Positions 42,214 to 64,000 of a DNA stretch of 64,000 bases are shown here, piece by piece. The DNA is from Littorina saxatilis (lineage: Eukaryota; Mollusca; Gastropoda; Littorinimorpha; Littorinidae), in assembly GCF_037325665.1 (NCBI RefSeq), contig NC_090245.1:52463225-52527224 (forward strand), written 5' to 3'. The position numbers and the translations under genes are program-made. Under the pieces are notes generated by a model. That model was not told the DNA's origin. It saw only the letters and a list, made by a program, of their open reading frames with translations, and did not search any database. How positions within the stretch are numbered: position 1 is the stretch's first letter; each line of letters starts with the position of its first letter.

Positions 42214-45200
42214 TAGTATGAGAATCTACATGTTGAATCGACGTCATTACTGCGTCATTAGTATGAGAATTTACGTAACCTGCACGCGTCATGGAGCTGC
42301 ATTGTGGGAATGCAAACAGTCATTGGAGAGAAGGCAACTGAACCGCTAATGGAACAGAACTAGAGCCATTACCGTCGCTCTATTTGCCGGGTTCTGAATA
42401 GGCTATAAGTGGGAAACAAGACACAGGACAATGCCAGAAATGGAAAGAAGATTTGCGCGAGCCGTAAAGCAAGCCGTAAAGCAAGTCGAAACAAGAATCC
42501 TGTTGTAACCACCGTTGGAAAGCCGCCGGCATCCGAGCTGCCATCCCAAGGCCATGAGATGTAATCCGCAGCCGCACAGACTCGTATAGTCGTGTCCGGA
42601 AAGGAGCATCAAGAGGTAAGCTATTCCGTAAATGAAGTGTCCATCAAGTAAGGAGTGTTCTTTAGTCCTACTCAAACGGAGCATCAAGAAGGTAAGGTGT
42701 CGTTATAATATCGAGCGTCCATCAAGGAACAGCTATTATACACACATATCTATATCGCATATATTTGTTTTAGAATGTTTAATGAAGATAATCATAAACG
42801 TACATGCTGCAAGTTAGTTCGGCATATAGTATTTTATTCAGTAACCATGCTTGGTTTAACTGCGAACTACCCGACATGAAGAAGGGGCAATAAGTCAAAA
42901 GTAACCTTTATCATAGGATACCGTTGTTAATAACAAGTATTACCTTTGATCCAGGGGTTCGAGCGTCTAGGATCCGCTGGAATAAGGGTGAGCCGTCAAG
43001 CTACGCCACCAGTGTGTTCCGCCAGCGAGGAGCAAGAGGAGCTCGTCTACTTATTATCATCATCACCAAGTGATCTTCATCAAGTTCGTCACTGCTACTG
43101 TCATCATGTGAATCCAGTCTTTCCATCAGGACATTCGGACTTTGTAACTAACCTGCCTATTTGAGATAAGTTCAGTTCGATATAAACCAGACTGTCAATG
43201 CAAGAATAATTAGTTATGAGCTCGAATTCGTTAGATCCAAAAATAGAAATAGTTTGTTAAAGAATCCGGGAATATTACCTAACCAATAAAATTTTCATCA
43301 ATCTAAATCATCAGTGTTTTACGAAGTGATTTGAAGCACGACTGTTGTAAAGTATTGAATAGAACTTTGGTGTGTTTCTAGATATTGTATATCTAAAACA
43401 CAAGGTAAAAAGAGGAACTGCAACAGTATGGTAACAACATTATTAAGTATATCAACCCGCCCTCAGTTACCTTGAAATGTAACATATAATAAACTCTGAT
43501 GCTGATATAGTTACTGAATTCACCATATAAGGAAGATTAAAAAGGAACTTTCTCTTCACTGCAAAAGAATGAATCAAGTTGAGACTCTTCCCATCTCTAC
43601 CGCAGTCAGGTTAGTAAATTTAACAAATAGTTTATTTCAAATTTAGAGAAATTAATTCAGCTCCTCTGTCAGTTAAGTACAATTTTAATTTTGATACCAC
43701 AGTTGATGTTCTCACACCTTTTCCCTCCTCACTGATAATCAACATCAAAAGTCATCATTATTCATTATAATTGACTGATACCAGTGACTTAATGGGTCAT
43801 ACCAATCGTTCTTTCTTGGTGTATATATATAACACTGTCAATCATACGAACATGTTCACTTGTAGGCAATTTGTTTTTCTTTGTAATTTTTGTTTTTGTT
43901 ATGGTTGTTGGGCAAACATTTTTGTGTTGCATCTGCTCGAGAGTATGCACGTGCAAAAGCATCTGATACATTTAAAAAAAAAAAAGAAGGTCTTTGTTAA
44001 CCAATTCTCCTTTCCCCGTTACAATCAGCATCACTACAACTTAAAAAATGCTGAAGACCATACAGACACTGCCTGACATCCTGTCCCCATTCTTCAAAAA
44101 GGTTGAACACAAAGCAATGACAAAGTGTAATTAGGGAAAGTCAATAAGAACATGTACATCCAAGGGAATAATTGTAATATTTGACATGCGGCACACAAGG
44201 TTCAAACAACTCTACAACCAGTGTGCTTTGTGTTGTACTTTACACTGATCCAGCAACTGAACGCTAAATCCAGTCAACCCGTTTTAGAAAAGTAGCACCG
44301 AGTCGTTGGCTATCTCAAACACAAAGAACAAGTCATGATAACATCAGAATGTGAACGAGTCCACCAAGAGAATGGGCATTGAAGGATCATGAAGATGTCT
44401 GCACAGAGACTGATGAATGAAGGGTTATGAAGAGCTACGCTGGTTGAAGATGATGTGACTGTGAGAACAACATGGTAGAGTGCTTGGCGCCTATAATATC
44501 TCTCTTAATACCCTCCTGCCTGACAAAGTGCAGTGTGTCATCTTGTATTCGCACTCAGCAAAAGAAACCTCAGTTAAATACACACTCATGAGTGCCCACA
44601 AACGCCAACAGTGATCTCGTCGAATACACCTTTGCAGAAAAGAAAAGTCACAGTGAGGTGGCAGCCTTGCTGCAATCTAAACAGATCGCTGCAGCAAGTG
44701 GCGGGTATTCGCCACTAGCTGCAAAGTTGTCGCCAGCATCGAGGGTTGCTGCAACCTAGTTGTGGCAAGATCGCAGCAACAGCTGTGTTTGTGATGGACA
44801 TCACGGCTAGCCGGGAACAAGTCACAGCAACATCCCAGAATTTTGCAGAGCAATTTACATAAACTCTGAACAGTGTGTTAGTGATCTGGTAACTCAGATT
44901 TTAGTTCAGCTGAATATCTAATTCCCAGGCAAAATATTTCTGTACAGGCAGTACATATTTAAGTTCTGCAGACATCAGGGATTGTAGCAAAGTTTTTAAG
45001 TCACTTGGTTTTTGACCTTTTCTCTAAGAGGCTGCCTATTGACAGTTAATATTGTTCGTGGTCAAAAGAACCTTGCAACATCAAATTTGCTGTTTTGAGA
45101 GTGGGAGAGAGAGAGACAGGGGAGGGGGGGATGGGGCAGAAATGATCATAACCAGTAAATTTGGTGTCATTATGCAATACCCTTTAGCGCACAGTACCTC

Positions 45201-48196
45201 AATGATGCTTTGTTAATTGGCTTCCTGTGACCCAGCAAAGCAGGAAGAGTGTGGATGAAGGAGTGAAGATTTTCTTGCACCTTTGACAGCAATGTTTACC
45301 ACATCAGTACTTCATGTATGTTATCAAATTTGTATAACTATTTGCTCGGGTTCACTGTTTGCTTAGACGCGATCAGCAGCACTCTGTTTATTTCACAGAG
45401 TCTTTCTCTTGCTTGAGACATGACATGGCTCTTTTACTGCTGAAAATTAATGTCTTTTATTTGGTAAAATATTGATCTAAAACATTTCATGGTATCTGAG
45501 GCACAGAAAGCTGTGCTGAGTAGATTGTCTTACAATTATATTGAACAGTTTTGCTGCAAAGAACTGAAAACAAACAAACAAACAAACAAATATCTAAAGT
45601 TATAATATTGACATAATCTTCAAAGAAACATGCAGACGAGATGAAAACCATGGACCTGTCAGTCTGCAAAAGTATCCTTTCAAAGAAATTGTTTTTAAAT
45701 CTGAAAAGCAATACATGTACATCAAAGAAAGGTTTAGCAGGAGTTAATTTGGTGTAACGTGTATAAAGGAATTTGATACGTGCAAGTGTAAACCTGAACA
45801 ATCATAAACTACGAAGTTGTGGTTTGTTTTTGATAACCCAAAAGTCAATGCAGAAGATCGAGCCACCTAAAACACCTTTAAAACAGCTGTTGTGGTGGCT
45901 GGTACGTGTATCAAGAAGAACAACTCCTGGAAGAACTAGCATACAATCCTCAACACAATGGCAAAACACACGATTGGTAACATGCCTAACCCACTCTTTG
46001 CCAGGCATCCTGTACGTCGTCTCACATAGCAGTCCCTTGTCTCGCCCAACATGGAATGATTTAGGTACAGCACAACTCACACACTCTACGTATCTTCACA
46101 AATCCACAGGAGAGAAAAAAGAGACAGTAGAAATTACCGAGAGAAATTCAGTGATGTTGGTGTATGCTATCACAATCACAATAACAAGTGGACCACAGCA
46201 TACAATCTCCTTCATTTCATACACATCTTACTGGACAGGAACTGGTTTGGGTGAATGACACTGGTTATGAGCTTTGTACACGAGTCTGAAATGAAACATC
46301 GGAATAAGAACAATCACGGATATGCATCATCAAGTCGGTCACGCCAGGGGCAGGATGCCATGTACAAATGATCACATGACAGTTGCAACTGTACATAATT
46401 CAAGTGCAACCACATAAACTCCTCCCCTGGAAAAATAATCCCAAATGGCTTACACATGAAACGAACGTGCTGCACATGAGCCAACTACGTTACAACACCT
46501 ATCACATATCTGTACTCATTGCAGTGACAGGGGAGTTTGACACTCACTGCCGCTCTAACAAGTAACACAGTGGCCTGCTTCTGCTCTACACAGAAGTATA
46601 CTTCCCCCCAAAAAATGATGCAGGTTGTTTCTGTTGGTAATGTAGCAGGACAAAAGATGGCAGGACACAGAAAGTGGTGTAATCAAGAGGAAAATGAAGG
46701 GGAGGGGACAAATTCAAGTCCTGTTTCACAAACACCAGGCTTGCAGTGCAGAGCATGCCTTTACAAATCTGTCAGTCATTGACTGTGGCAGTGTTAGGTG
46801 GTGTTTGTGTATGTTAGCAACAACTGGGGTAATAAAGCTCCAATTCAAACATCCAGCTTTTGCAGAGTTGTCCTTTCCCTTCTGACAAATGTACTGCAGA
46901 TTCCATTTAGTCAGTGTATATTACATTCCATTCAGACAATTGGTGTATCAGATTGCATTTTTAACAGTTTAACAGACTGCATTCTGCCTTGGGTTAAAGG
47001 AGACCTGTTTCACAGAATTCTGGTTTTATTTTTTTGTTTTGTGGATTCCATTGTAATGTTGTTAGGGACCCTGTTATGATTCAACTACAGATCCAGGTCT
47101 GGTTTCACTAAAACAAGGTCCGTTCACATACTGTCGTAGATCCTTCACACTAGGTAAATCACTTTCTGGCACCAAAGATCCCACTCTAACAGTGTGAGAA
47201 ATCTTAAAAACTGTGCCTGTGTAGATAGATCATAGACTTTGAACAGCACTAAAATTACACACCGAGTTTATGGTGACCGTATCCCGACATAAATTATGCT
47301 ATATAAACTAGCTCATGACTATTGTGGATGTCACCCCATTCTCACATGACGTTGTTTACACTATTGTGAGCCAGGGGCAGACATACGTAACCAGAACACT
47401 GAAAACCAGGCGCATCTTGTGTCAAGGTCCACCACTGTCCAGAATCATTGCCACGTTGTGCCAGAGACAACGCTTTTAAGCTTGTGTGTGCCTAACACAT
47501 AGACCCACCTGTAGTTAGATCCCAGGCTTAACACATGTCACACAAACAATGATATTGCAACAGTGGTAGAGTGTGAGACATATCTCTAACATACATCTTC
47601 ATGGTGTAGGAATAGCACTTCAGAAACTGTCACAAATTGTGCCGTCAGACAAACCACCGTAACAGATCACCGAGCCTTGTCGAGGTAATGCCAAAACTCG
47701 TACAGCGCTGCAGACCTTGGTCGTACATACACTCGCACAGATCCTTGGTACTTCACGAATTCCATTAACACTGCAACACACATACTGGACCTGCGCCCTG
47801 ATAATAATACTACACACTGCCACTCTGGTCCTAGACTGGTGTCTTCACAACACTAATACAGCCACAAAGCCCTTGGACCGGTGTCTTACGGACACTATAA
47901 CACCACAATAGCAACGACAGACCTCGGACTGGTGTTTTTTAATTTTTTTTATATGACAACAATACTCCACAGTGTGTGTTATGCATCCTGGTCCAAAGTT
48001 GGTGTAAGAACATCATCACCGCATGATATCACAGGTTCAAGATTCGGTGGTGTCGGTGTGACAGGAACACCACACATGACGACACCGCGGTTGCCTGAAC
48101 AAGTGTGAAGGTGAGAATAAGAGATCTGCTGGAGCTTGGGACGTCCTGTACGCATGTCCGCGGTTGTCCAACGCTGTCCTGTGGGTGCTGCAGCCC

Positions 48197-49800
48197 TCAT
48201 GACGGGTTGGTGGCCATGGACAGGCGGGACAGCTTGGGTTCAATCTCAAGCGATGCCTTGTAGGTCTGCTCTTCATCGTACAACCGTGTGGGGTCCAGCA
48301 AGTAATTTGTCACCTGAAAAACAAATCTTACTTTATACATGTGTATGCGGTATTGTTATTTGAAATTCTTGAATAAACACTTGTTTAAACCACCTCAAAA
48401 AGGTTATATGGTCAGGTTCAGTTTGACACAGTCCACAGCTTCACTTATGCCATTAGAATACAATGCAGGCTCGCTAAAAAGAAGCTAGAAAATGACATAA
48501 CATTTCTTTTCTGAAATCCTAGGCTGTTTCATGGCACAGCAGTAGTTTCTCATATACTCGTGATGCCAAAAGAACCTTTCATCATAATACAAAGTTCAAA
48601 ATGAGTTTTCATATCTGTATTTAATTTTTGTTGTACCTGTTATTTTGTTTCAAGCAATTAAGTTACAAGCAGTAAATTCTGAGCCACTCAATTCCTGTAC
48701 AGGTTTACTTACTCTTGGGTGGTGTTCAATTTTGTATGATGTCTGTTGGAAAAGGCGGATTTCCCTAATAACATGGGAAATCTGAAAGGCAGAAAAAGAA
48801 TGATCAGTAATTGGATTACCCCATTTTTGGGACTATAAGGCGCTTCGTTATAAAGGGTGCAACCCCTACTTCTGAGGTAAAAATGAGAATAATCCACACA
48901 ATAGGGGCTTCCAGTGTATTGGCTGAATATCAAAGGAAGAATACATAATGGAAATATTTTGCTCCACATGTGTGGTACGTAAGATCGGAGGCAGGTGCAT
49001 TGTAATACATGGGTTGGCTTGTGACCTCGGGTCAATAATCTATACTTTCCAGCTGATACCAGCTGCCTGCCCTAGTTTACAGACACTGACCTTACCCTGG
49101 GTCAATGACTGAGTTTTACCTATGAGACCGACTCGTTTGATGTCTGAGAGGAAACTCTGCCAGTGTGATGGCAGCAGAAACATGCATATATCACAAGAGA
49201 GGGCGTGTTATGTTTCTTTGTATAGCGATGTGGGTCCATGTGTACTCTTCTTTAGTCATACACAAGGTGATACCGGTCAATAGGGCACAGGGGTTCAAGT
49301 TGAGGAAAAAAGTTGCGCCTTATAGTCCTGCATGAAAGTATGGTACAGGTAAACTTTCAACAAACAACAATGGTATGGTTTGACTGAAGAAAGGGAAAAT
49401 ATAGTCAATAAACTTCAAGGCAATGAACAGGAAACACAAATAAAGCTGAAATAATTTAGCAAATATATCTTGCACATTCATGCATTTCCCTTTGGCTATA
49501 AATTCCTTTTTCTTGTTTTTTTTGTTGGCCTATCAAATTAAACATAGAAATCAAATCATTCAGCATCCTAGGTTTTCCTTGAGCACAGACCATTTATGAA
49601 CATGCAACAAAAAATGTAAGCGTTTGTAGGAAAATTTCTACTCAAATTAAGGCATGGACTTCTTCAAAAGGCATGGACTCACCATCCGCATCTTAGAGAA
49701 GTTCACGAGTTTTTCCTCTGTGAAGTTGGGGGTGCCTTCTTCGATGAAGGACAGGTCTGTCAGGTACATGCCCAGGTAGGGAATGCAGGGAGGGTCACAC
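48197..49800 (-). pseudogene. Second copy of RASGRF 3' exons (likely assembly artefact)
   Basis: Exons 49683-49800 ([20 protein letters not shown]), 48713-48781 (ISHVIREIRLFQQTSYKIEH) and 48197-48313 (VTNYLLDPTRLYDEEQTYKA to the stop) have intact borders and the same protein as copy B. No second set of upstream exons exists. I treat them as the same exons seen on a second contig, not as a true pseudogene. Confidence 0.8.
48822..49345. mobile_element. GGGACTATAAGGCGC element, copy A
   Basis: Inverted ends GGGACTATAAGGCGC / GCGCCTTATAGTCC. Same family as 36617-37140, inside the RASGRF intron between the two CDC25 exons. Confidence 0.78.
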
Positions 49801-49865
49801 CTGAGAATGGAAGGATATGAATCATTGGTTTGCTTTTAAGACTTCAATGATTGCAGGTGAAGAAA

Positions 49866-49869
<4 letters not shown>

Positions 49870-49957
<88 letters not shown>
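49870..49957. repeat. (CA)n microsatellite, about 88 bp, 60 bp before the gap
   Basis: Uninterrupted CA run; the allele at 57866-57953 is its twin in copy B. Long dinucleotide runs often stop assembly. Confidence 0.95.
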
Positions 49958-49960
<3 letters not shown>

Positions 49961-50017
49961 AACAGCTAGATGAACAGTTCGACCCCAGTGCATGCCTGTT
50001 TCACAAAGTGAAGTGGG

Positions 50018-50217
50018 NNNNNNNNNNNNNNNNNNNNNNNNNNNNNNNNNNNNNNNNNNNNNNNNNNNNNNNNNNNNNNNNNNNNNNNNNNNNNNNNNNN
50101 NNNNNNNNNNNNNNNNNNNNNNNNNNNNNNNNNNNNNNNNNNNNNNNNNNNNNNNNNNNNNNNNNNNNNNNNNNNNNNNNNNNNNNNNNNNNNNNNNNNN
50201 NNNNNNNNNNNNNNNNN
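50018..50217. other. Assembly gap, exactly 200 N
   Basis: A fixed-length run of N, typical of scaffold joins of unknown size. Any frame through it is meaningless. Confidence 0.99.
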
Positions 50218-53200
50218 TAGTATGAGAATCTATATGTTGAATCGACGTCATTACTGCGTCATTAGTATGAGAATTTACGTAACCTGCACGCGTCATGGAG
50301 CTGCATTGTGGGAATGCAAACAGTCATTGGAGAGAAGGCAACTGAACCGCTAATGGAACAGAACTAGAGCCATTACCGTCGCTCTATTTGCCGGGTTCTG
50401 AATAGGCTATAAGTGGGAAACAAGACACAGGACAATGCCAGAAATGGAAAGAAGATTTGCGCGAGCCGTAAAGCAAGCCGTAAAGCAAGTCGAAACAAGA
50501 ATCCTGTTGTAACCACCGTTGGAAAGCCGCCGGCATCCGAGCTGCCATCCCAAGGCCATGAGATGTAATCCGCAGCCGCACAGACTCGTATAGTCGTGTC
50601 CGGAAAGGAGCATCAAGAGGTAAGCTATTCCGTAAATGAAGTGTCCATCAAGTAAGGAGTGTTCTTTAGTCCTACTCAAACGGAGCATCAAGAAGGTAAG
50701 GTGTCGTTATAATATCGAGCGTCCATCAAGGAACAGCTATTATACACACACACATCTATATCGCATATATTTTGTTTTAGAATGTTTAATGAAGATAATC
50801 ATAAATGTACATGCTGCAAGTTAGTGCGGCATATAGTATTTTATTCAGTAACCATGCTTGGTTTGTCTGTGAACCGCCCGACATGAAGAAGGGGCAAGAA
50901 GTCAAAAGTAACCTTGATCATAGGATACCGTTGTTAATAACAAGTATTACCTTTGATCCAGGGGTTCGAGCGTCTAGGATCCGCTGGAATAAGGGTGAGC
51001 CGTCAAGCTACGCCACCAGTGTGTTCCGCCAGCGAGGAGCAAGAGGAGCTCGTCTACTTATTATCATCATCACCAAGTGATCTTCATCAAGTTCGTCACT
51101 GCTACTGTCATCATGTGAATCCAGTCTTTCCATCAGGACATTCGGACTTTGTAACTAACCTGCCTATTTGAGATAAGTTCAGTTCGATATAAACCAGACT
51201 GTCAATGCAAGAATAATTAGTTATGAGCTCGAATTCGTTAGATCCAAAAATAGAAATAGTTTGTTAAAGAATCCGGGAATATTACCTAACCAATAAAATT
51301 TTCATCAATCTAAATCATCAGTGTTTTACGAAGTGATTTGAAGCACGACTGTTGTAAAGTATTGAATAGAACTTTGGTGTGTTTCTAGATATTGTATATC
51401 TAAAACACAAGGTAAAAAGAGGAACTGCAACAGTATGGTAACAACATTATTAAGTATATCAACCCGCCCTCAGTTACCTTGAAATGTAACATATAATAAA
51501 CTCTGATGCTGATATAGTTACTGAATTCACCATATAAGGAAGATTAAAAAGGAACTTTCTCTTCACTGCAAAAGAATGAATCAAGTTGAGACTCTTCCCA
51601 TCTCTACCGCAGTCAGGTTAGTAAATTTAACAAATAGTTTATTTCAAATTTAGAGAAATTAATTCAGCTCCTCTGTCAGTTAAGTACAATTTTAATTTTG
51701 ATACCACAGTTGATGTTCTCACACCTTTTCCCTCCTCACTGATAATCAACATCAAAAGTCATCATTATTCATTATAATTGACTGATACCAGTGACTTAAT
51801 GGGTCATACCAATCGTTCTTTCTTGGTGTATATATAACACTGTCAATCATACGAACATGTTCACTTGTAGGCAATTTGTTTTTCTTTGTAATTTTTGTTT
51901 TTGTTATGGTTGTTGGGCAAACATTTTTGTGTTGCATCTGCTCGAGAGTATGCACGTGCAAAAGCATCTGATACATTTAAAAAAAAAAAAGAAGGTCTTT
52001 GTTAACCAATTCTCCTTTCCCCGTTACAATCAGCATCACTACAACTTAAAAAATGCTGAAGACCATACAGACACTGCCTGACATCCTGTCCCCATTCTTC
52101 AAAAAGGTTGAACACAAAGCAATGACAAAGTGTAATTAGGGAAAGTCAATAAGAACATGTACATCCAAGGGAATAATTGTAATATTTGACATGCGGCACA
52201 CAAGGTTCAAACAACTCTACAACCAGTGTGCTTTGTGTTGTACTTTACACTGATCCAGCAACTGAACGCTAAATCCAGTCAACCCGTTTTAGAAAAGTAG
52301 CACCGAGTCGTTGGCTATCTCAAACACAAAGAACAAGTCATGATAACATCAGAATGTGAACGAGTCCACCAAGAGAATGGGCATTGAAGGATCATGAAGA
52401 TGTCTGCACAGAGACTGATGAATGAAGGGTTATGAAGAGCTACGCTGGTTGAAGATGATGTGACTGTGAGAACAACATGGTAGAGTGCTTGGCGCCTATA
52501 ATATCTCTCTTAATACCCTCCTGCCTGACAAAGTGCAGTGTGTCATCTTGTATTCGCACTCAGCAAAAGAAACCTCAGTTAAATACACACTCATGAGTGC
52601 CCACAAACGCCAACAGTGATCTCGTCGAATACACCTTTGCAGAAAAGAAAAGTCACAGTGAGGTGGCAGCCTTGCTGCAATCTAAACAGATCGCTGCAGC
52701 AAGTGGCGGGTATTCGCCACTAGCTGCAAAGTTGTCGCCAGCATCGAGGGTTGCTGCAACCTAGTTGTGGCAAGATCGCAGCAACAGCTGTGTTTGTGAT
52801 GGACATCACGGCTAGCCGGGAACAAGTCACAGCAACATCCCAGAATTTTGCAGAGCAATTTACAAACTCTGAACAGTGTTTACTAATCTGGTAACTCAGA
52901 TTTTAGTTCAGCTGAATATCTAATTCCCAGGCAAAATATTTCTGTACAGGCAGTACATATTTAAGTTCTGCAGACATCAGGGATTGTAGCAAAGTTTTTA
53001 AGTCACTTGGTTTTTGACCTTTTCTCTAAGAGGCTGCCTATTGACAGTTAATATTGTTCGTGGTCAAAACAAACCTTGCAACATCAAATTTGCTGTTTTG
53101 AGAGTGGGAGAGAGAGAGACAGGGGAGGGGGGGTGGGGCAGAAATGATCATAACCAGTAAATTTGGTGTCATTATGCAATACCCTTTAGCACAGTACCTC

Positions 53201-56191
53201 AATGATGCTTTGTTAATTGGCTTCCTGTGACCCAGCAAAGCAGGAAGAGTGTGAATGAAGGAGTGAAGATTTTCTTGCACCTTTGACAGCAATGTTTACC
53301 ACATCAGTACTTCATGTATGTTATCAAATTTGTATAACTATTTGCTCGGGTTCACTGTTTGCTTAGACGCGATCAGCAGCACTCTGTTTATTTCACAGAG
53401 TCTTTCTCTTGCTTGAGACATGGCTCTTTTACTGCTGAAAATTAATGTCTTTTATTTGGTAAAATATTGATCTAAAACATTTCATGGTATCTGAGGCACA
53501 GAAAGCTGTGCTGAGTAGATTGTCTTACAATTATATTGAACAGTTTTGCTGCAAAGAACTGAAAACAAACAAACAAACAAACAAATATCTAAAGTTATAA
53601 TATTGACATAATCTTCAAAGAAACATGCAGACGAGATGAAAACCATGGACCTGTCAGTCTGCAAAAGTATCCTTTCAAAGAAATTGTTTTTAAATCTGAA
53701 AAGCAATACATGTACATCAAAGAAAGGTTTAGCAGGAGTTAATTTGGTGTAACGTGTATAAAGGAATTTGATACGTGCAAGTGTAAACCTGAACAATCAT
53801 AAACTACGAAGTTGTGGTTTGTTTTTGATAACCCAAAAGTCAATGCAGAAGATCGAGCCACCTAAAACACCTTTAAAACAGCTGTTGTGGTGGCTGGTAC
53901 GTGTATCAAGAAGAACAACTCCTGGAAGAACTAGCATACAATCCTCAACACAATGGCAAAACACACGATTGGTAACATGCCTAACCCACTCTTTGCCAGG
54001 CATCCTGTACGTCGTCTCACATAGCAGTCCCTTGTCTCGCCCAACATGGAATGATTTAGGTACAGCACAACTCACACACTCTACGTATCTTCACAAATCC
54101 ACAGGAGAGAAAAAAGAGACAGTAGAAATTACCGAGAGAAATTCAGTGATGTTGGTGTATGCTATCACAATCACAATAACAAGTGGACCACAGCATACAA
54201 TCTCCTTCATTTCATACACATCTTACTGGACAGGAACTGGTTTGGGTGAATGACACTGGTTATGAGCTTTGTACACGAGTCTGAAATGAAACATCGGAAT
54301 AAGAACAATCACGGATATGCATCATCAAGTCGGTCACGCCAGGGGCAGGATGCCATGTACAAATGATCACATGACAGTTGCAACTGTACATAATTCAAGT
54401 GCAACCACATAAACTCCTCCCCTGGAAAAATAATCCCAAATGGCTTACACATGAAACGAACGTGCTGCACATGAGCCAACTACGTTACAACACCTATCAC
54501 ATATCTGTAGTCATTGCAGTGACGTGGGAGTTTGACACTCACTGCCGCTCTAACAAGTAACACAGTGGCCTGCTTCTGCTCTACACAGAAGTATACTTCC
54601 CCCCCAAAAATGATGCAGGTTGTTTCTGTTGGTAATGTAGCAGGACAAAAGACGGCAGGACACAGAAAGTGGTGTAATCAAGAGGAAAATGAAGGGGAGG
54701 GGACAAATTCAAGTCCTGTTTCACAAACACCAGGCTTGCAGTGCAGAGCATGCCTTTACAAATCTGTCAGTCATTGACTGTGGCAGTGTTAGGTGGTGTT
54801 TGTGTATGTTAGCAACAACTGGGGTAATAAAGCTCCAATTCAAACATCCAGCTTTTGCAGAGTTGTCCTTTCCCTTCTGACAAATGTACTGCAGATTCCA
54901 TTTAGTCAGTGTATATTACATTCCATTCAGACAATTGGTGTATCAGATTGCATTTTTAACAGTTTAACAGACTGCATTCTGCCTTGGGTTAAAGGAGACC
55001 TGTTTCACAGAATTCTGGTTTTATTTTTTTGTTTTGTGGATTCCATTGTAATGTTGTTAGGGACCCTGTTATGATTCAACTACAGATCCAGGTCTGGTTT
55101 CACTAAAACAAGGTCCGTTCACATACTGTCATAGATCCTTCACACTAGGTAAATCACTTTCTGGCACCAAAGATCCCACTCTAACAGTGTGAGAAATCTT
55201 AAAAACTGTGCCTGTGTAGATAGATCATAGACTTTGAACAGCACTAAAATTACACACCGAGTTTATGGTGACCGTATCCCGACATAAATTATGCTATATA
55301 AACTAGCTCATGACTATTGTGGATGTCACCCCATTCTCACATGACGTTGTTTACACTATTGTGAGCCAGGGGCAGACATACGTAACCAGAACACTGAAAA
55401 CCAGGCGCATCTTGTGTCAAGGTCCACCACTGTCCAGAATCATTGCCACGTTGTGCCAGAGACAACGCTTTTAAGCTTGTGTGTGCCTAACACATAGACC
55501 CACCTGTAGTTAGATCCCAGGCTTAACACATGTCACACAAACAATGATATTGCAACAGTGGTAGAGTGTGAGACATATCTCTAACATACATCTTCATGGT
55601 GTAGGAATAGCACTTCAGAAACTGTCACAAATTGTGCCGTCAGACAAACCACCGTAACAGATCACCGAGCCTTGTCGAGGTAATGCCAAAACTCGTACAG
55701 CGCTGCAGACCTTGGTCGTACATACACTCGCACAGATCCTTGGTACTTCACGAATTCCATTAACACTGCAACACACATACTGGACCTGCGCCCTGATAAT
55801 AATACTACACACTGCCACTCTGGTCCTAGACTGGTGTCTTCACAACACTAATACAGCCACAAAGCCCTTGGACCGGTGTCTTACGGACACTATAACACCA
55901 CAATAGCAACGACAGACCTCGGACTGGTGTTTTTTAATTTTTTTTATATGACAACAATACTCCACAGTGTGTGTTATGCATCCTGGTCCAAAGTTGGTGT
56001 AAGAACATCATCACCGCATGATATCACAGGTTCAAGATTCGGTGGTGTCGGTGTGACAGGAACACCACACATGACGACACCGCGGTTGCCTGAACAAGTG
56101 TGAAGGTGAGAATAAGAGATCTGCTGGAGCTTGGGACGTCCTGTACGCATGTCCGCGGTTGTCCAACGCTGTCCTGTGGGTGCTGCAGCCC

Positions 56192-64000
<7,809 letters not shown>

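Larger units (their letters stand above)
42214..50017. repeat. 7.8 kb duplicated block, copy A, ends at the gap
   Basis: Almost the same sequence as 50218-58015 throughout, with scattered single-base and small indel differences. It ends at the base before the N gap. It contains the last three RASGRF exons and their 3' flank. 42214-48196 shows no other gene; the longest open frame (45773-46258) is not recognised. Confidence 0.95.

Noticed and set aside
42094-43210. Possible solo LTR: starts TGTTACGACTC, has repeated 'gacgtcattact' words and a 'tataaa'
   Set aside because: No matching CA end, target duplication or second copy outside the assembly duplicate could be found.
44680-44830. GCAGC/TGCTGC-rich stretch considered as a coding poly-Ala/Gln exon
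   Set aside because: No consistent frame, no splice signals that fit a neighbour, and no similarity.
45773-46258. 161-codon frame on the plus strand, repeated at 53768-54253
   Set aside because: The second copy is only the assembly duplicate. The protein has no motif that I recognise and the frame length is within chance for this AT content.
50018-50217. Open frames over the N run
   Set aside because: Undetermined bases; no information.

Overview
The window looks like nuclear DNA from a marine gastropod mollusc, probably a littorinid snail. Genes are split by many introns with GT-AG borders. The spacers are packed with molluscan-type SINEs, fold-back MITEs, Helitrons, long CA/GT microsatellites, and one roughly 0.8 kb repeat that I remember as typical of Littorina. 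The organism call rests on memory of repeat families, not on a search.

Three host genes can be read. (1) Minus strand, 25257 to 695: an 18-exon paracaspase, MALT1. It has a death domain, three Ig-like domains, a caspase-like domain with its His/Cys pair, and a C-terminal Ig-like tail. The exon phases chain to about 870 codons. (2) Plus strand, 27562 to 37598: HAX1 in seven coding exons (about 303 aa), head to head with MALT1 across a 2.3 kb spacer. (3) Minus strand, from beyond 64000 to 56192: the 3' half of a RASGRF-type Ras exchange factor, including its whole CDC25 catalytic domain and stop codon.

The last three RASGRF exons occur twice. 42214-50017 and 50218-58015 are near-identical 7.8 kb blocks that abut a 200-N gap exactly. 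This is best explained as two unmerged overlapping contig ends, probably two haplotypes, rather than a biological duplication.

The most unusual object is in MALT1 intron 15: a fossil DIRS-type tyrosine-recombinase retroelement (3768-10810) with inverted terminal repeats and an internal complementary region. Its gag-like region carries a near-complete 118-nt 5S rRNA sequence in sense orientation, with a rewritten but fully paired helix I and a T5 tract 13 nt downstream. The same region holds a roughly 1.6 kb GTCCGG-rich tandem array and at least eleven short inverted repeats, most of them perfect. A second, unrelated DIRS-type end lies at about 1817-2960.

The rest is a layered set of mobile elements: two SINE families with clear target-site duplications, TA-flanked fold-back MITEs, three TTAA-flanked piggyBac-like elements (one keeping a possible transposase N-terminus), hAT-like short elements, a 500 bp Helitron, and LINE fragments. 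Several are nested. Exon borders below were placed by eye from splice consensus, phase and protein similarity; no alignment program was available.
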